Positions 33,088-41,767 of a stretch of 64,000 nt of DNA are shown here, in pieces. A program made the translations under genes and the position numbers. The stretch spans positions 43,021-107,020 of the forward strand of contig NZ_JABVEC010000025.1 in NCBI RefSeq assembly GCF_014323705.1, read 5' to 3'. How positions within the stretch are numbered: the stretch's first letter is position 1; each line of letters begins with the position of its first letter. The DNA is from Actinomadura alba (GTDB taxonomy: Bacteria; Actinomycetota; Actinomycetes; Streptosporangiales; Streptosporangiaceae). Below the pieces are notes generated by a model. That model saw only the letters and a program-made list of their open reading frames with translations. It was not told where the DNA came from and did not search any database.

Positions 33088-35202
33088 TCAGGAGGTTGGA
33101 GGGGGCCAGTCGATGTTCCCTTCGATCATGCGGTGAGCGAAGTTCCGGGCCTCGTCGAGATACGTGACGTGGTGCGCGGCGCGCTCGGTGCGGAAGTCGC
33201 GGTCGGTGCGTTCGCTTTCCCATTCGGGGTCGTCGGGCTTGTCGAGCTCGTCCCTGTCGAGGTGAGTGAGAAAGGCGACTAGCTCAGGGCGTGTGGTGCT
33301 TGCTGATGCGATGTCCTCCCGGACGTGGGCGGGGAATCCGCTGGAGTACCGGGCGCCGTGGTATTCGTCGACGATGCCGAGGAATATCGCGTCGAGGCTG
33401 GGAAATGACGCCTGGTCGACAACCTCGGCCGGCAGTGGTGTGCCGTACTTTCGCGTGCTGGCATTCCAGCAGTCCTGTTCCAGATCGAGTTCGAGCAGTA
33501 GCTGGGCTGCTTGGGGTGTGGCCAGTTCGATCAGGCCGTCGTCCCCGATGACGTTGTCGTGCAGGTTCAGTTCCCAGAGCTGCGGCAGCACCGCCCACGA
33601 GGCGAGCGCTCGCGCGCCACGCGACCCAACGCTGTTGTAAGCCAACGAGATGCCGCGGAGGTAGGGCGCGGAGGTCGTTGCTGCGAGGGCTTCGATGTCG
33701 TCGTCGTCGAGACCGCACTCAGTGATGTTCAGAGTTCGCAGTGTGCGCCAGATCGGGGCGTTCTCAAGCGCTGGGGGCCAGCTGCCTACTGGATTGTGTG
33801 ACAGGTCGAGGGTGTTGAGCTTCTGTAGCCGCTCGGATTTCATCAGCGCAACGAGGCCGTCCACTCCGAGTCCGGTGGCAGTCATGTTCAGGTATATCAG
33901 CTTTGTGGCGTTATGCGACGAAGCCCACGCCTCGGCGCCGGCGTCGCCGACTGGTTGGACTTCGGGGCGCGCGTAGTACGGTGAGCCACCTTCGCGGCCG
34001 CTCAGGTCGAGGTACTCCAGTGCGGGCATCCGGACGTCGGTCGCCAGCTGCCGCGACCCCATAATGCCGAGATGGTTGCGGCTCAGATCAAGGTAACGCA
34101 GGCACGGAAAGGCGCCGGCGGCAACGAATGCTCCGGCCGTCATGTCCGTGGCGACGAGATCCGCGAGCATCAACTTCTCGATGTGGTTGTGGTCGATGCC
34201 CCCGAGAACGCCCGCAATGGTCACGTCGCCAACCGGGAGCAGTTCGAGAGTCAGCTCGGTTAGCTGACGCAGCACGCCGCTGGTGACGATGGCGTCCACG
34301 CCGCGCGCACCGAGCCCCTCCCGACCGAGCCCCATAACAGTGCCCCGCACCGTGAGGCTGCTCAGGTTCGCGAGATCGGCGCGCGCGAAGAATGCCTCGC
34401 ATGCGTTGTCGTCCTGCTCGATGACGTTGCCGAAGTACGGCTCCCACAGCGGCTGGCGTCCGTTCCTGCCGCAGCGGAACCCGATCGCCAGGCGGTCGAG
34501 CTGGGCGAGTTCCTCGCAGTCGGCAAGGTCTTGCGCTTCCTCGGTGTCGCACACGAGTACATCGGCGGAGCGCAGGCCCGGCACAAGTCCAGAACGCATC
34601 AAGTGGACCAGATCGGGCGCCCGCAGACCCGCGTGCCGCAGCCGCCACGGCCGCCCTGCGACCGGGCGGAACGGCGGCTTCCCGAAATGCCACATGTCCT
34701 CTCGAACGCTCACCAGATTCAGTGTTTCGAGCCGCGTGATGGCAGAGGTACTGGCGAGCTTCGCGACCAACTCCTCATCATCATCGGTGAGGCCGCAGGC
34801 CTCGAGCGACCGCAGGCTGTCCCAGTGGTCCATGGTCTCGACCAGTGCCGTGAGTTGATCGCCCGCGAACCAGCCGAGGTCGAGGTGGGTTACGCCGCGC
34901 ACTTCAGACCGAGCGCGTGGATCCGGCAAAGCGGCATCGAGCATGCCGTCACGTACTGACTTCAGCGTCAGTGACCGGACGAGCCGCCACGCTGGCTTCG
35001 AGTAACCGGCGTCCAGCGCAGCAAGCCAGGACCACGGCGCCTCGCGCTCCACATCAGGCCACGAAGCGAGTCGCTCATCGCAAAACGAGACAAGATTCTT
35101 AGGGCTGCCCGCGCGGCCTAGAGCAGCGCAGAGAGCACGGAACGCAACCTTGCTCGGCGGGCCACCAAGTATCCGCTCAACCTCGGCATCGTAGTCGATC
35201 AC
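33088..35202 (-). CDS. Leucine-rich repeat protein (TIGR02996-type N-terminus)
   Basis: Cytosolic protein of 704 residues. The N-terminus has a short helical domain, MIDYDAEVERILGGPPSKVA, of the TIGR02996-like type that often precedes bacterial LRRs. The body is a series of ribonuclease-inhibitor-like leucine-rich repeats, for example LRYLDLSRNHLGIMGSRQL, ALEYLDLSGREG, KLNTLDLSHNPVGSW, LRTLNITECGLDDDDIEAL and LWELNLHDNVIGDDGLIEL. No signal or anchor is seen. Presumably a protein-interaction scaffold; partner unknown. GTG start. Stand-alone, with recurring motifs on both sides. Confidence 0.87.
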   Translation of the reverse strand: MIDYDAEVERILGGPPSKVAFRALCAALGRAGSPKNLVSFCDERLASWPDVEREAPWSWLAALDAGYSKPAWRLVRSLTLKSVRDGMLDAALPDPRARSEVRGVTHLDLGWFAGDQLTALVETMDHWDSLRSLEACGLTDDDEELVAKLASTSAITRLETLNLVSVREDMWHFGKPPFRPVAGRPWRLRHAGLRAPDLVHLMRSGLVPGLRSADVLVCDTEEAQDLADCEELAQLDRLAIGFRCGRNGRQPLWEPYFGNVIEQDDNACEAFFARADLANLSSLTVRGTVMGLGREGLGARGVDAIVTSGVLRQLTELTLELLPVGDVTIAGVLGGIDHNHIEKLMLADLVATDMTAGAFVAAGAFPCLRYLDLSRNHLGIMGSRQLATDVRMPALEYLDLSGREGGSPYYARPEVQPVGDAGAEAWASSHNATKLIYLNMTATGLGVDGLVALMKSERLQKLNTLDLSHNPVGSWPPALENAPIWRTLRTLNITECGLDDDDIEALAATTSAPYLRGISLAYNSVGSRGARALASWAVLPQLWELNLHDNVIGDDGLIELATPQAAQLLLELDLEQDCWNASTRKYGTPLPAEVVDQASFPSLDAIFLGIVDEYHGARYSSGFPAHVREDIASASTTRPELVAFLTHLDRDELDKPDDPEWESERTDRDFRTERAAHHVTYLDEARNFAHRMIEGNIDWPPPTS

Positions 35203-35381
35203 ACCCGAAACCTACTGCCTGTCGAGGGCCGGCCGGCAGAACGGTCCGGCCTCCGACCGTCCTGAACGCGGGAGAGACGTGCGGCACCGCCGGCATGCGC
35301 CGAACTCTTCGAACCACGTCATACACCGACACTGCGCTCAGCCGCCCGCCGTGACCAGACCACAACAGCAAGAACCAAACG

Positions 35382-35394
35382 CGGCGGATGAGTG
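35382..35394 (+). repeat. Recurring motif variant CGGCGGATGAGTG
   Basis: Overlaps the left edge of the duplicated DUF1877 unit (first shared base 35393). It is 15 bp beyond the DUF1877 stop on the minus strand. Confidence 0.5.
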
Positions 35395-35991
35395 CACCTG
35401 ATCTTGGTTCAGGTGGCAGTAAAGATCACTGCGCGTTCCGCTGCGGCGGCTCGATCGTAGAACGCCTGAACATCGACGAAGTTGTCCCAGGTGTACTCGA
35501 AATCCCCGCCGTCGTGCGCGCCGTCGTAGCCAGGGTCATCGATAGCGTCGAAACGGCGGCGTAGCCATATCCGGTCTGCACCCCGCAGGGCGCCGGCCAC
35601 ATCCCGCACCTCCGCGGCGCTGACGTATACGACGTAGTAGTCATCGTGCAGGTGCCGCCCACCGAGCACCGCGTGCGACAGCGGATACACGCCACCGTCT
35701 GGGTCGAGCGTGCCATCGGTCAAGCAGCGGTGGATGGCGTCCCAGGCCTTGTCGGTGTCGACCTTCAACGCGTCGTCGTCCCAAGACTCCTCGATTTCTT
35801 CGAGAAGTTCGGCCACCGTGTCGCCGTCGCCGTCTGCCGCTAGCAGCGAGCGCTCCTGCTCCGATGTGATGGCGAAGTGCACCCCCAACATGCCGGCAAT
35901 CGTACGGGTGCAGTGGGAGTTTCAGGAAAGATCATGCCGCCGTGCCGCCACATTCACACCGGAGCGGTCGCCCACCGCACGAAGACACACG
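35393..35991. repeat. Duplicated ~600-bp unit carrying a DUF1877 gene (copy B)
   Basis: Second copy of 21415-22013 in the same orientation. The right edge is followed by CGGCACGAGAGG (35997-36008), a motif-like sequence; the corresponding place at copy A reads CGGCACGACCGG. Confidence 0.9.
35409..35891 (-). CDS. DUF1877 family protein (copy B)
   Basis: Protein of 160 residues, identical to the copy at 21431 except for two substitutions (D-G-D for D-D-D near residue 21, and V-R-D for V-G-D in the YVSAAEV region). Such high nucleotide identity in both coding and flanking DNA means a recent copy event or ongoing conversion. Neither copy shows a frameshift, so both may be functional. Function of the family is not established. 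Confidence 0.82.
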   Translation of the reverse strand: MLGVHFAITSEQERSLLAADGDGDTVAELLEEIEESWDDDALKVDTDKAWDAIHRCLTDGTLDPDGGVYPLSHAVLGGRHLHDDYYVVYVSAAEVRDVAGALRGADRIWLRRRFDAIDDPGYDGAHDGGDFEYTWDNFVDVQAFYDRAAAAERAVIFTAT

Positions 35992-36144
35992 ACTTTCGGC
36001 ACGAGAGGGCTTCCGAGCTCAAGATCCGCCCTATCGCGCCACTCGCAGCAGATCCGGACACCGCAAGTGGCTGATTCGTCGTCTGGAGACCAGGAAACAT
36101 GCAGGTGATCAAGCTCGTCCCTGACCCGAAATCCCATCACGGTT

Positions 36145-36501
36145 TCAGGCCGGCTCGTCCACCAGCGGCTCGACCCAGGCGGCGTGCACGAACTCCGAGG
36201 TAAAGCTCACGCCGTCTGATTCTCCCATGGTCAGCTTGACGGTCGCGGCGATCAGGTGCTGTCCCGCGGGCACGATGGCGACTGTTCCCCGCACCCGCTT
36301 CCCATGGTGGATGCGATACCGCAGCCCCTCGATTTCCACCACGCCGCACTCGGTACCGGGTCGGTCCAGGGAAGTGGACTCTACCGCCACCGCCCAGCCG
36401 GCCTTCATCGCCTTGTGCACCCAGACATCGAACGCGCGCTGTCGGCCGTCGCGCTCGCCCACCCGCGCGATGATCTCAACCGGGTCGGTCCGGGTGTCCA
36501 T
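36145..36501 (-). CDS. Hypothetical protein
   Basis: Small protein of 118 residues starting MDTRTDPVEIIARVGERDG. It has predicted beta-rich segments (GWAVAVESTSL, RGTVAIVPAGQHLIAATVKL) and no membrane segment. Two tandem ATGs are present; GGAGG is best spaced for the second, at 36501. I do not recognise a family. It lies between the duplicated DUF1877 unit and a GNAT fragment. Confidence 0.65.
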   Translation of the reverse strand: MDTRTDPVEIIARVGERDGRQRAFDVWVHKAMKAGWAVAVESTSLDRPGTECGVVEIEGLRYRIHHGKRVRGTVAIVPAGQHLIAATVKLTMGESDGVSFTSEFVHAAWVEPLVDEPA

Positions 36502-36597
36502 CATCGTCCTCCGGTGAGATACGCCTACCGAAAAGGAGACACCCTAGCCCGTCGCCAGATCCGCGGGCCGCTGACGTCGGCATGGTCTTGTCGCCCA

Positions 36598-36801
36598 CTT
36601 GGCGAATACGTGCTCGTCACAGCCCGGCCGCTCGCCGGCCGCGGGGTGGGCAGCACGCTACTCGCACACGCCAGCGGTGAGGCGCAACGTCTGGGCGTTG
36701 GTCTCCTGCGGGTCGATTGCTACGCCGGTGGTGACGGCCGTCTGGTCGACTACTACCGCCGTAACGGTTTCACCCTGGTCGGGACGTCGTGCAGCTGGTC
36801 T
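36598..36801 (+). pseudogene. GNAT acetyltransferase C-terminal fragment
   Basis: The plus strand reads LGEYVLVTARPLAGRGVGST, then LLAHASGEAQRLGVGLLRVD and GRLVDYYRRNGFTLVG. This is the acetyl-CoA-binding R/Q-x-x-G-x-G/A region and the C-terminal strand of a GNAT protein. No start or N-terminal half is present, and the downstream sequence runs open into antisense DNA of the sigma factor gene. Remnant of a transferred or deleted gene. Confidence 0.6.
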
Positions 36802-36881
36802 CGACCCGTCAGTCACTTTGAGGCGACCGCTCTGGCCACGGGGCCGCGCCAAGTGCCGCGGGGAAATCCGAGCGCGATCCG

Positions 36882-38039
36882 TCAGCGACGCCGGCGGGCG
36901 TTGAGCCGGGCGGCCTGGCGCGTCAGGTGGTCGCGCTCGGCGAGGTTGGGTGCCTTTTGGGCCGCCTCGGCGTACAGCCGTGCCGCCGTCGCCAGGTCGC
37001 CGTCGCGCTCGTGGAGGTACGCCGCCACCGCGGCGTGGCGGGGCAGTGAGTCGTCCAGCGCCGCGAGCGCCGCCAGGCCGGCGCGCGGTCCGTCGGCCTC
37101 GCCGACGGCCACCGCGCGGTTGAGCCGGACGACCGGGCTGTCGGTCAGGCGCGCGAGCTCGTCGTACCACTCGACGATCTGCACCCAGTCAGTCTCCTCG
37201 GCGGTGGGCGCGTCAGCGTGGAGTGCCGCGATGGCGGCCTGGGCCTGGAACTCGCCCAGCCGGTCGCGGGCAAGGGCCGCCTGCAGGATCTCGACGCCCT
37301 CGGTGATCGACTCCGTTTCCCACCGGCCGCGGTCCTGCTCGGCGAGCGGCACCAGGCTGCCGTCGGGCGCGGTCCGGGCGGCGCGCCGGGCGTGGTGGAG
37401 TAGCATGAGAGCGAGCAGCCCCGCCACCTCGGGGTGGTCGATCGCCGCCGCGAGCCGCCGGGTGAGCCGGATGGCCTCGGCGGCGAGGTCGACGTCGCCG
37501 GAGTAGCCCTCGTTGAAGACCAAGTAGAGGACGCGCAGCACGGTGGCGACGTCGCCGGGCTGGTCGAACCGCACGCCGGAAACAGTGCGCTTGGCCCGGC
37601 TGATGCGCTGCGCCATGGTCGCCTCGGGCACCAGGTAGGCCTGGGCGATCTGGCGGGTGGTCAGCCCGCCGACGGCGCGCAGCGTGAGCGCGACCGCGGA
37701 CGACGGCGTCAGCGACGGGTGGGCGCACAGGAAATAGAGCTGGAGCGTTTCGTCCACCGCGGGCGCGGGCCCGGGCGCCGGCTCCTCCTCGACGAGGTCC
37801 TCACGCCTGCGGCGGGCGGCGTCCACCCGGGTCGCGTCGAGGAACCGGCGCCAGGCCACGGTGACCAGCCAGCCTTTCGGGTCCCGCGGCGGGTCGGCCG
37901 GCCAGACGCGGACCGCCTCGACCAGCGCGTCCTGCACGGCGTCCTCGGCCGCCGCGAAGTCGGCTCCGCGGCGGACGAGGATCCCGAGCACGCTCGGCGT
38001 GAGGCTCCGGAGCAGGACCTCGTTCACCTCAGAGGTCAC
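36882..38039 (-). CDS. ECF RNA polymerase sigma factor (SigJ/DUF6596 type)
   Basis: Sigma factor of 385 residues. Region 2 is AAAEDAVQDALVEAVRVWPA then GWLVTVAWRRFLDATR, region 4 is GGLTTRQIAQAYLVPEATMA then QRISRAKR, and the long C-terminal DUF6596 domain starts at FNEGYSGDVDLAAEAIRL. The GTG at 38039 overlaps the stop of the YCII gene by 4 nt, which sets the start and shows coupling. Pairing of a YCII protein with this sigma class is a standard actinobacterial module; the C-terminal domain replaces a separate anti-sigma factor. Targets unknown. Confidence 0.92.
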   Translation of the reverse strand: MTSEVNEVLLRSLTPSVLGILVRRGADFAAAEDAVQDALVEAVRVWPADPPRDPKGWLVTVAWRRFLDATRVDAARRRREDLVEEEPAPGPAPAVDETLQLYFLCAHPSLTPSSAVALTLRAVGGLTTRQIAQAYLVPEATMAQRISRAKRTVSGVRFDQPGDVATVLRVLYLVFNEGYSGDVDLAAEAIRLTRRLAAAIDHPEVAGLLALMLLHHARRAARTAPDGSLVPLAEQDRGRWETESITEGVEILQAALARDRLGEFQAQAAIAALHADAPTAEETDWVQIVEWYDELARLTDSPVVRLNRAVAVGEADGPRAGLAALAALDDSLPRHAAVAAYLHERDGDLATAARLYAEAAQKAPNLAERDHLTRQAARLNARRRR

Positions 38040-38443
38040 TCCGTGATGGTGGGCTGCGCGGCTAGGAACGGGCGCACCTCGAGCCACTCGTGGATCGGCT
38101 CCCCGCCCGCCCCAGGGGCGGCCGACAGGTCCCCGGCCAGCTCGATGGCGCGCTCGTAGCTGTCGACGTCGATCACCATCCAGCCGGCGATGAGGTCCTT
38201 GGTCTCGGCGAATGGGCCGTCGGTGACCGGCGGGCGACCCTCGCCGCCGTACTGGACGAACATCCCCTCGGGGGCGAGCGCCTGACCGTCGACGAACTCG
38301 CCGGTCCCCTCGAGCCGGGCCGCGAAGTCGTGCATGTACTGCACGTGGGCCGAGATCTCCTCCGGCGTCCACTGTTCCATGGGCACGTCGTTGACCGGAG
38401 CCGGGGCGCCGCGGTAGTGCTTGAGCAGCAAATACTTGGCCAT
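38036..38443 (-). CDS. YCII/DGPF-domain protein
   Basis: Protein of 135 residues of the YCII family: MAKYLLLKHYRGAP, VTDGPFAETKDLIAGWMVID and HEWLEVRPFL. DGPF-type members always pair with ECF sigma factors of the type encoded next, here by a 4-nt overlap. The conserved DGPF segment forms the presumed ligand pocket. It probably senses or modifies a signal for the sigma factor; mechanism unproven. GGAG precedes the ATG. Confidence 0.92.
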   Translation of the reverse strand: MAKYLLLKHYRGAPAPVNDVPMEQWTPEEISAHVQYMHDFAARLEGTGEFVDGQALAPEGMFVQYGGEGRPPVTDGPFAETKDLIAGWMVIDVDSYERAIELAGDLSAAPGAGGEPIHEWLEVRPFLAAQPTITE

Positions 38444-38617
38444 CGTGTTTCTCCTCGGTGCTGGTGCGACCCATTGTGGTCGCGTTCATTGCAGGGACGG
38501 AGCCAGTCATGAATTCTCGACATCGCCGTCCGAATCTTTTTGGGTCTCGCAGATGAGCCTGGGTGAGTCGTCTCGCGGTGTCCGGGTCCACGCCGTGGCG
38601 CGAAGGCGAGACGGAGC

Positions 38618-38791
38618 GAGGCCTTCCAAGATCAGCGACCAAGCAACTGAATCGAGAGAAGGCCTCGCGTGCGTCACTGTACGTGTGGTCCTGTCGCATC
38701 GTGGTGCGCTCGGACCGATGAGTTGTTCGGCGCGGAGGGCATGCACATCCTCGACGTCACCTGCGATCCCGACGTTGGCGGCGGGCCTGTG
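38618..38791 (+). mobile_element. Possible insertion-sequence remnant (ISL3-type transposase N-terminus)
   Basis: A 9-bp inverted repeat, GAGGCCTTC (38618-38626) and GAAGGCCTC (38658-38666), is followed by a GTG-started frame reading DELFGAEGMHILDVTCDPD. This resembles the N-terminus of ISL3 transposases, which typically begin with a similar L-x-G-x-x-H-x-L-D-V stretch. The frame is cut after about 35 codons, and the LuxR gene end follows. Remnant only; low certainty. Confidence 0.35.
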
Positions 38792-39981
38792 TCAGGTGGC
38801 GCGGCGTGGCCAGAAGTTCTCGGCGAAGAGGCGGGCTACCAGCTCGCCTCTGCTGGATACCCGGACCTTCCCGAAGATCGTCTTGATGTGGTCGCGGACG
38901 GTGTGCGGGGAGATGAACAGCCGGCCGGCAATCTCCCCGGTGGTCATGCCCAGCGCGATCAGCTGGGTGATCTCCAGTTCACGCGGCGACAGCTCGTACG
39001 CCTCGGCGACGATGACCGCCACGTCGGACGTGGCGGCGGGCTCGATGACCAGGACGATCGGGCCGGCCGAACCGCCGAGGCCGCTCAGGCTGGAGGCGTG
39101 GCACACCAGCCACCGCCCGTCGACAGTGCGGATACGCACGCGTGCGGCCCGCCCCTCGGAGACGGACCCGGCGGCGACTGCCCGCGACACGGCGACGGGC
39201 CCAGGAGCAGCCGCCCGCGTTCCACGACCCGCCTCCGCAGCCACCACCTGCGTCGCCGTGCCGACCTCCGTCCGTGTCCCGTGGGCAGGGACGGAGGCGC
39301 GGGCCTGAAGGGCCGCGGTGACGATCCAGATGGGCAGGCGTACCCCCAGCGCGGTGCTCGCGTACGGACCGTCCGGGAGTTGCGCCAGATAGTGACGGGC
39401 CTCCTCGTTGATCGACGTCGCCCTGCCCGACGGGTCGAACAGCACAAGCCCGGGCCCGGGAGCATCCGGTGCCGGCTGCACTTCCGCGCGCCGGGCGAAG
39501 GACCGCAGGCGGGCGGCCAGCGGCACGGACAGGCTGGCGACGAACTCCAGCTCCTCCGCCCCGAACGGTGCACGCCCCTTGTCGCGGAAGAGGCTGACCA
39601 CCCCCACGGCCGCCGGCCCGTGCGCAGGACCGCGCGCAGTTCCTCGTTCTCCCCCTGCCAGGGGCGGCGACGCCCGGACCGTACGCTGGCGGCGGGCACC
39701 GCGGCGCGGGCCAGGTCACGGAAGGGGGTGGCGCTCTCCCCCAGGATCTCGCTCTCCCAATAGGCCGCGCAGTGCTCGCCGCCGCCGAGGTTCTCCACCC
39801 GCATCGGCGCGGTGACCAGTCCCGTCTCGGGGTCGGTGGCCGACCACACCGCCGCGTCGAACGCCACGACCCGCCGTAGCCGCGCCGATGTGACGGCGAA
39901 CAGCTCGTCGGCATGTTCCGCCCGTTCGGCTGAAGACAGCACTTCGGTGCGGCGCCGCCGTACTGCAGAAGGAGAAGGCAC
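38792..39981 (-). pseudogene. LuxR-family regulator split by a frameshift
   Basis: The C-terminal part carries a clear LuxR helix-turn-helix: LSPRELEITQLIALGMTTGE, IAGRLFISPHTVRDHIKTIF. Its N-terminal GAF-like sensor part (RAEHADELFAVTSARLRRVV) is in another frame. The two halves fit together at RTGRRPWG / VVSLFRDKGRAPFG, exactly at a run of five C (39601-39605, plus strand) where six would restore the frame. So either the gene is broken, it switches by slippage, or the base is a sequencing error. GTG at 39981 is a likely start. Divergent from the FAD-binding protein gene at 40070. Confidence 0.75.
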
Positions 39982-40069
39982 GCTCCTACCCTGCCTGTTC
40001 GACGGCCGCCACGCGCACCCCCCAGATGAGGGATTGGCCAGGTCCGCGGCGGCGGCCAGCCTCTCCCCC

Positions 40070-41455
40070 ATGAGAATCGGAATCGTTGGAGGCGGGGCAG
40101 CCGCTGTCGCCCTGCTCGACTCCCTTGCCCAGCTGGACGCGCTGCCGGGCACCGTCACCGTGTTCGAGCCGTCCACGCATCTGTGGGGCGGCCGGCCGTA
40201 CGGACCAGATCTTGAGGTCGTGCTGGTGAACTCGCCGCCCGTGATCATGTCGATCCGCCACGGGGACCAGAGGCACTACGCACGCTGGCTCGGCGAGCGG
40301 GCGGCCGCGCACCTCGACGAGCGCCTCGGTGAGCCGCTGGTCCCGCGCGCGCTCTACGGCGAATACCTGCGGCAGGCCGCCGAGGAGGCCGCCGCCCGGC
40401 TGCCGGTGGACGTCCAGCACGGTCGGGTCACCGGAGTTGAGCGGCGCGGCGGCGAGGTGGTGCTGCGTACGGCGGACGGCCACGGGCAGGCCGTGGACCG
40501 CGTGGTGCTGTGCGTCGGCAGCGGGACTCCGCGCGACCACTTCGGCTTGGCGGGCACACCCGGGTACGTTGCAGACCCCTACCCGCTCGCGCGCACCCTG
40601 CCGGGCGTGCCGCGGGAGAGTGCGGTCGCGGTGATCGGCAGCGGGCTGACGGCGGTCGACGTGGTCGTCTCCCTCGCGGCCGTGGGACATACGGGCCCGA
40701 TCAGCCTTTTGTCGCGTAGCGGCGTCCTTCCCCACGTGTGGCAGCGGCCCGTCAGGTACGAGCCCCGGCACCTGACGGCCGCCAACCTGCGCGGCGCCCG
40801 CACGACCGGGGACCTGGCCGGCCTGATGCGTGCGGAGCTGGACGGCCTGGGCGAGGACTTCGACGCCTTCGCCGCCGACCTGCTGGCGACTCCCGCGGAA
40901 GATCCGGTCGTACGGCTGCGCCGCCAGATCGCCGCGATCGACGCCCCGGATCTGGGGCGCCGGATCCTGCAGCAGGCGGCGCACACGCTCGGCCCGCTCG
41001 CCTGGAGCCTGCTGACGGACCGCGCCCAGCTGGCCGGGGAGCATTACCGCACGGCCGTCAGCGTCAGCTCGCCGATGGTTCCGGTGAACGCCGTCCAGTT
41101 CGACCGCCTGCTGGAGCGCGGGCAGCTCACCCTCGTCCGCGACCTGCGCACGGTCGAGCCGTCGAGCCCGGGCTTCCGCATCCGGGCCGCGGGCGGCAGC
41201 CTGCGCGCCGACGTCGTGGTCAACGCCGTCAACCCGCCGCCGCACTCGGTGCCTCCGGCGGCTGCGCCCCTGGTCGCGTCGCTGCTGTCCACGGGCCTGG
41301 CGACTGCGAACCCGGCGGGTGGCCTGGACGTGCCCTCCGGCGCTCCCCTGCACGTCGTGGGCGATCTCGCGGCGGGCGGGACCTTCGTGACGTCCAGCAT
41401 CCCGGCGATCGCCGCCCGCGCCGCCGCCACCGCCCAAGCCCTCCTCAGCGACTAG
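40070..41455 (+). CDS. FAD/NAD(P)-binding domain protein
   Basis: Flavoprotein of 461 residues. The N-terminal FAD motif is MRIGIVGGGAAAVALLDSL, followed by the signature TVFEPSTHLWGGRPYGPDLE seen in the pfam13454 family. A second dinucleotide motif, AVAVIGSGLTAVDVVVSL, lies near residue 190. Members act as hydroxylases or oxidoreductases, often linked to N-hydroxylation, but the substrate here is unknown. The start has only a weak ribosome-binding site. Divergent from the frameshifted LuxR gene. Confidence 0.85.
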   Translation: MRIGIVGGGAAAVALLDSLAQLDALPGTVTVFEPSTHLWGGRPYGPDLEVVLVNSPPVIMSIRHGDQRHYARWLGERAAAHLDERLGEPLVPRALYGEYLRQAAEEAAARLPVDVQHGRVTGVERRGGEVVLRTADGHGQAVDRVVLCVGSGTPRDHFGLAGTPGYVADPYPLARTLPGVPRESAVAVIGSGLTAVDVVVSLAAVGHTGPISLLSRSGVLPHVWQRPVRYEPRHLTAANLRGARTTGDLAGLMRAELDGLGEDFDAFAADLLATPAEDPVVRLRRQIAAIDAPDLGRRILQQAAHTLGPLAWSLLTDRAQLAGEHYRTAVSVSSPMVPVNAVQFDRLLERGQLTLVRDLRTVEPSSPGFRIRAAGGSLRADVVVNAVNPPPHSVPPAAAPLVASLLSTGLATANPAGGLDVPSGAPLHVVGDLAAGGTFVTSSIPAIAARAAATAQALLSD

Positions 41456-41767
41456 ATCACAGGGCGTCCGTCAGCGGCGAGTGGGACGCCGAACCCCCCA
41501 CCGCCCGCACTCGATGAACCGCGAGAGATTGCGTCAGGGAGAGCATCTGGTCTGGCTCGTAGCCCCGCACCCCGCCAAACGGGCGACCGAAGTTGATCCC
41601 GGCCAGCGGGGCTGATCTCGGCCCACAACATCCGATACGCAGCAGATGAGGTTGCTTGGTCCTAGCCTGTCCCGATTTGCGGTGGCGCAGGTTGAGTCGG
41701 TGTGAGAGGCACGCCGACGAGAGCGGGCCCGTCGCCCTGGACCGTCTACGTCGTAAGGGCATGCCGT
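41456..41767. other. Gap with a recurring-motif variant
   Basis: About 310 bp between the FAD protein stop and the NmrA-like stop (convergent). Its only feature is GCAGCAGATGAGG at 41639-41651, 117 bp beyond the NmrA-like stop, a weak member of the recurring motif family. No gene seen. Confidence 0.45.
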
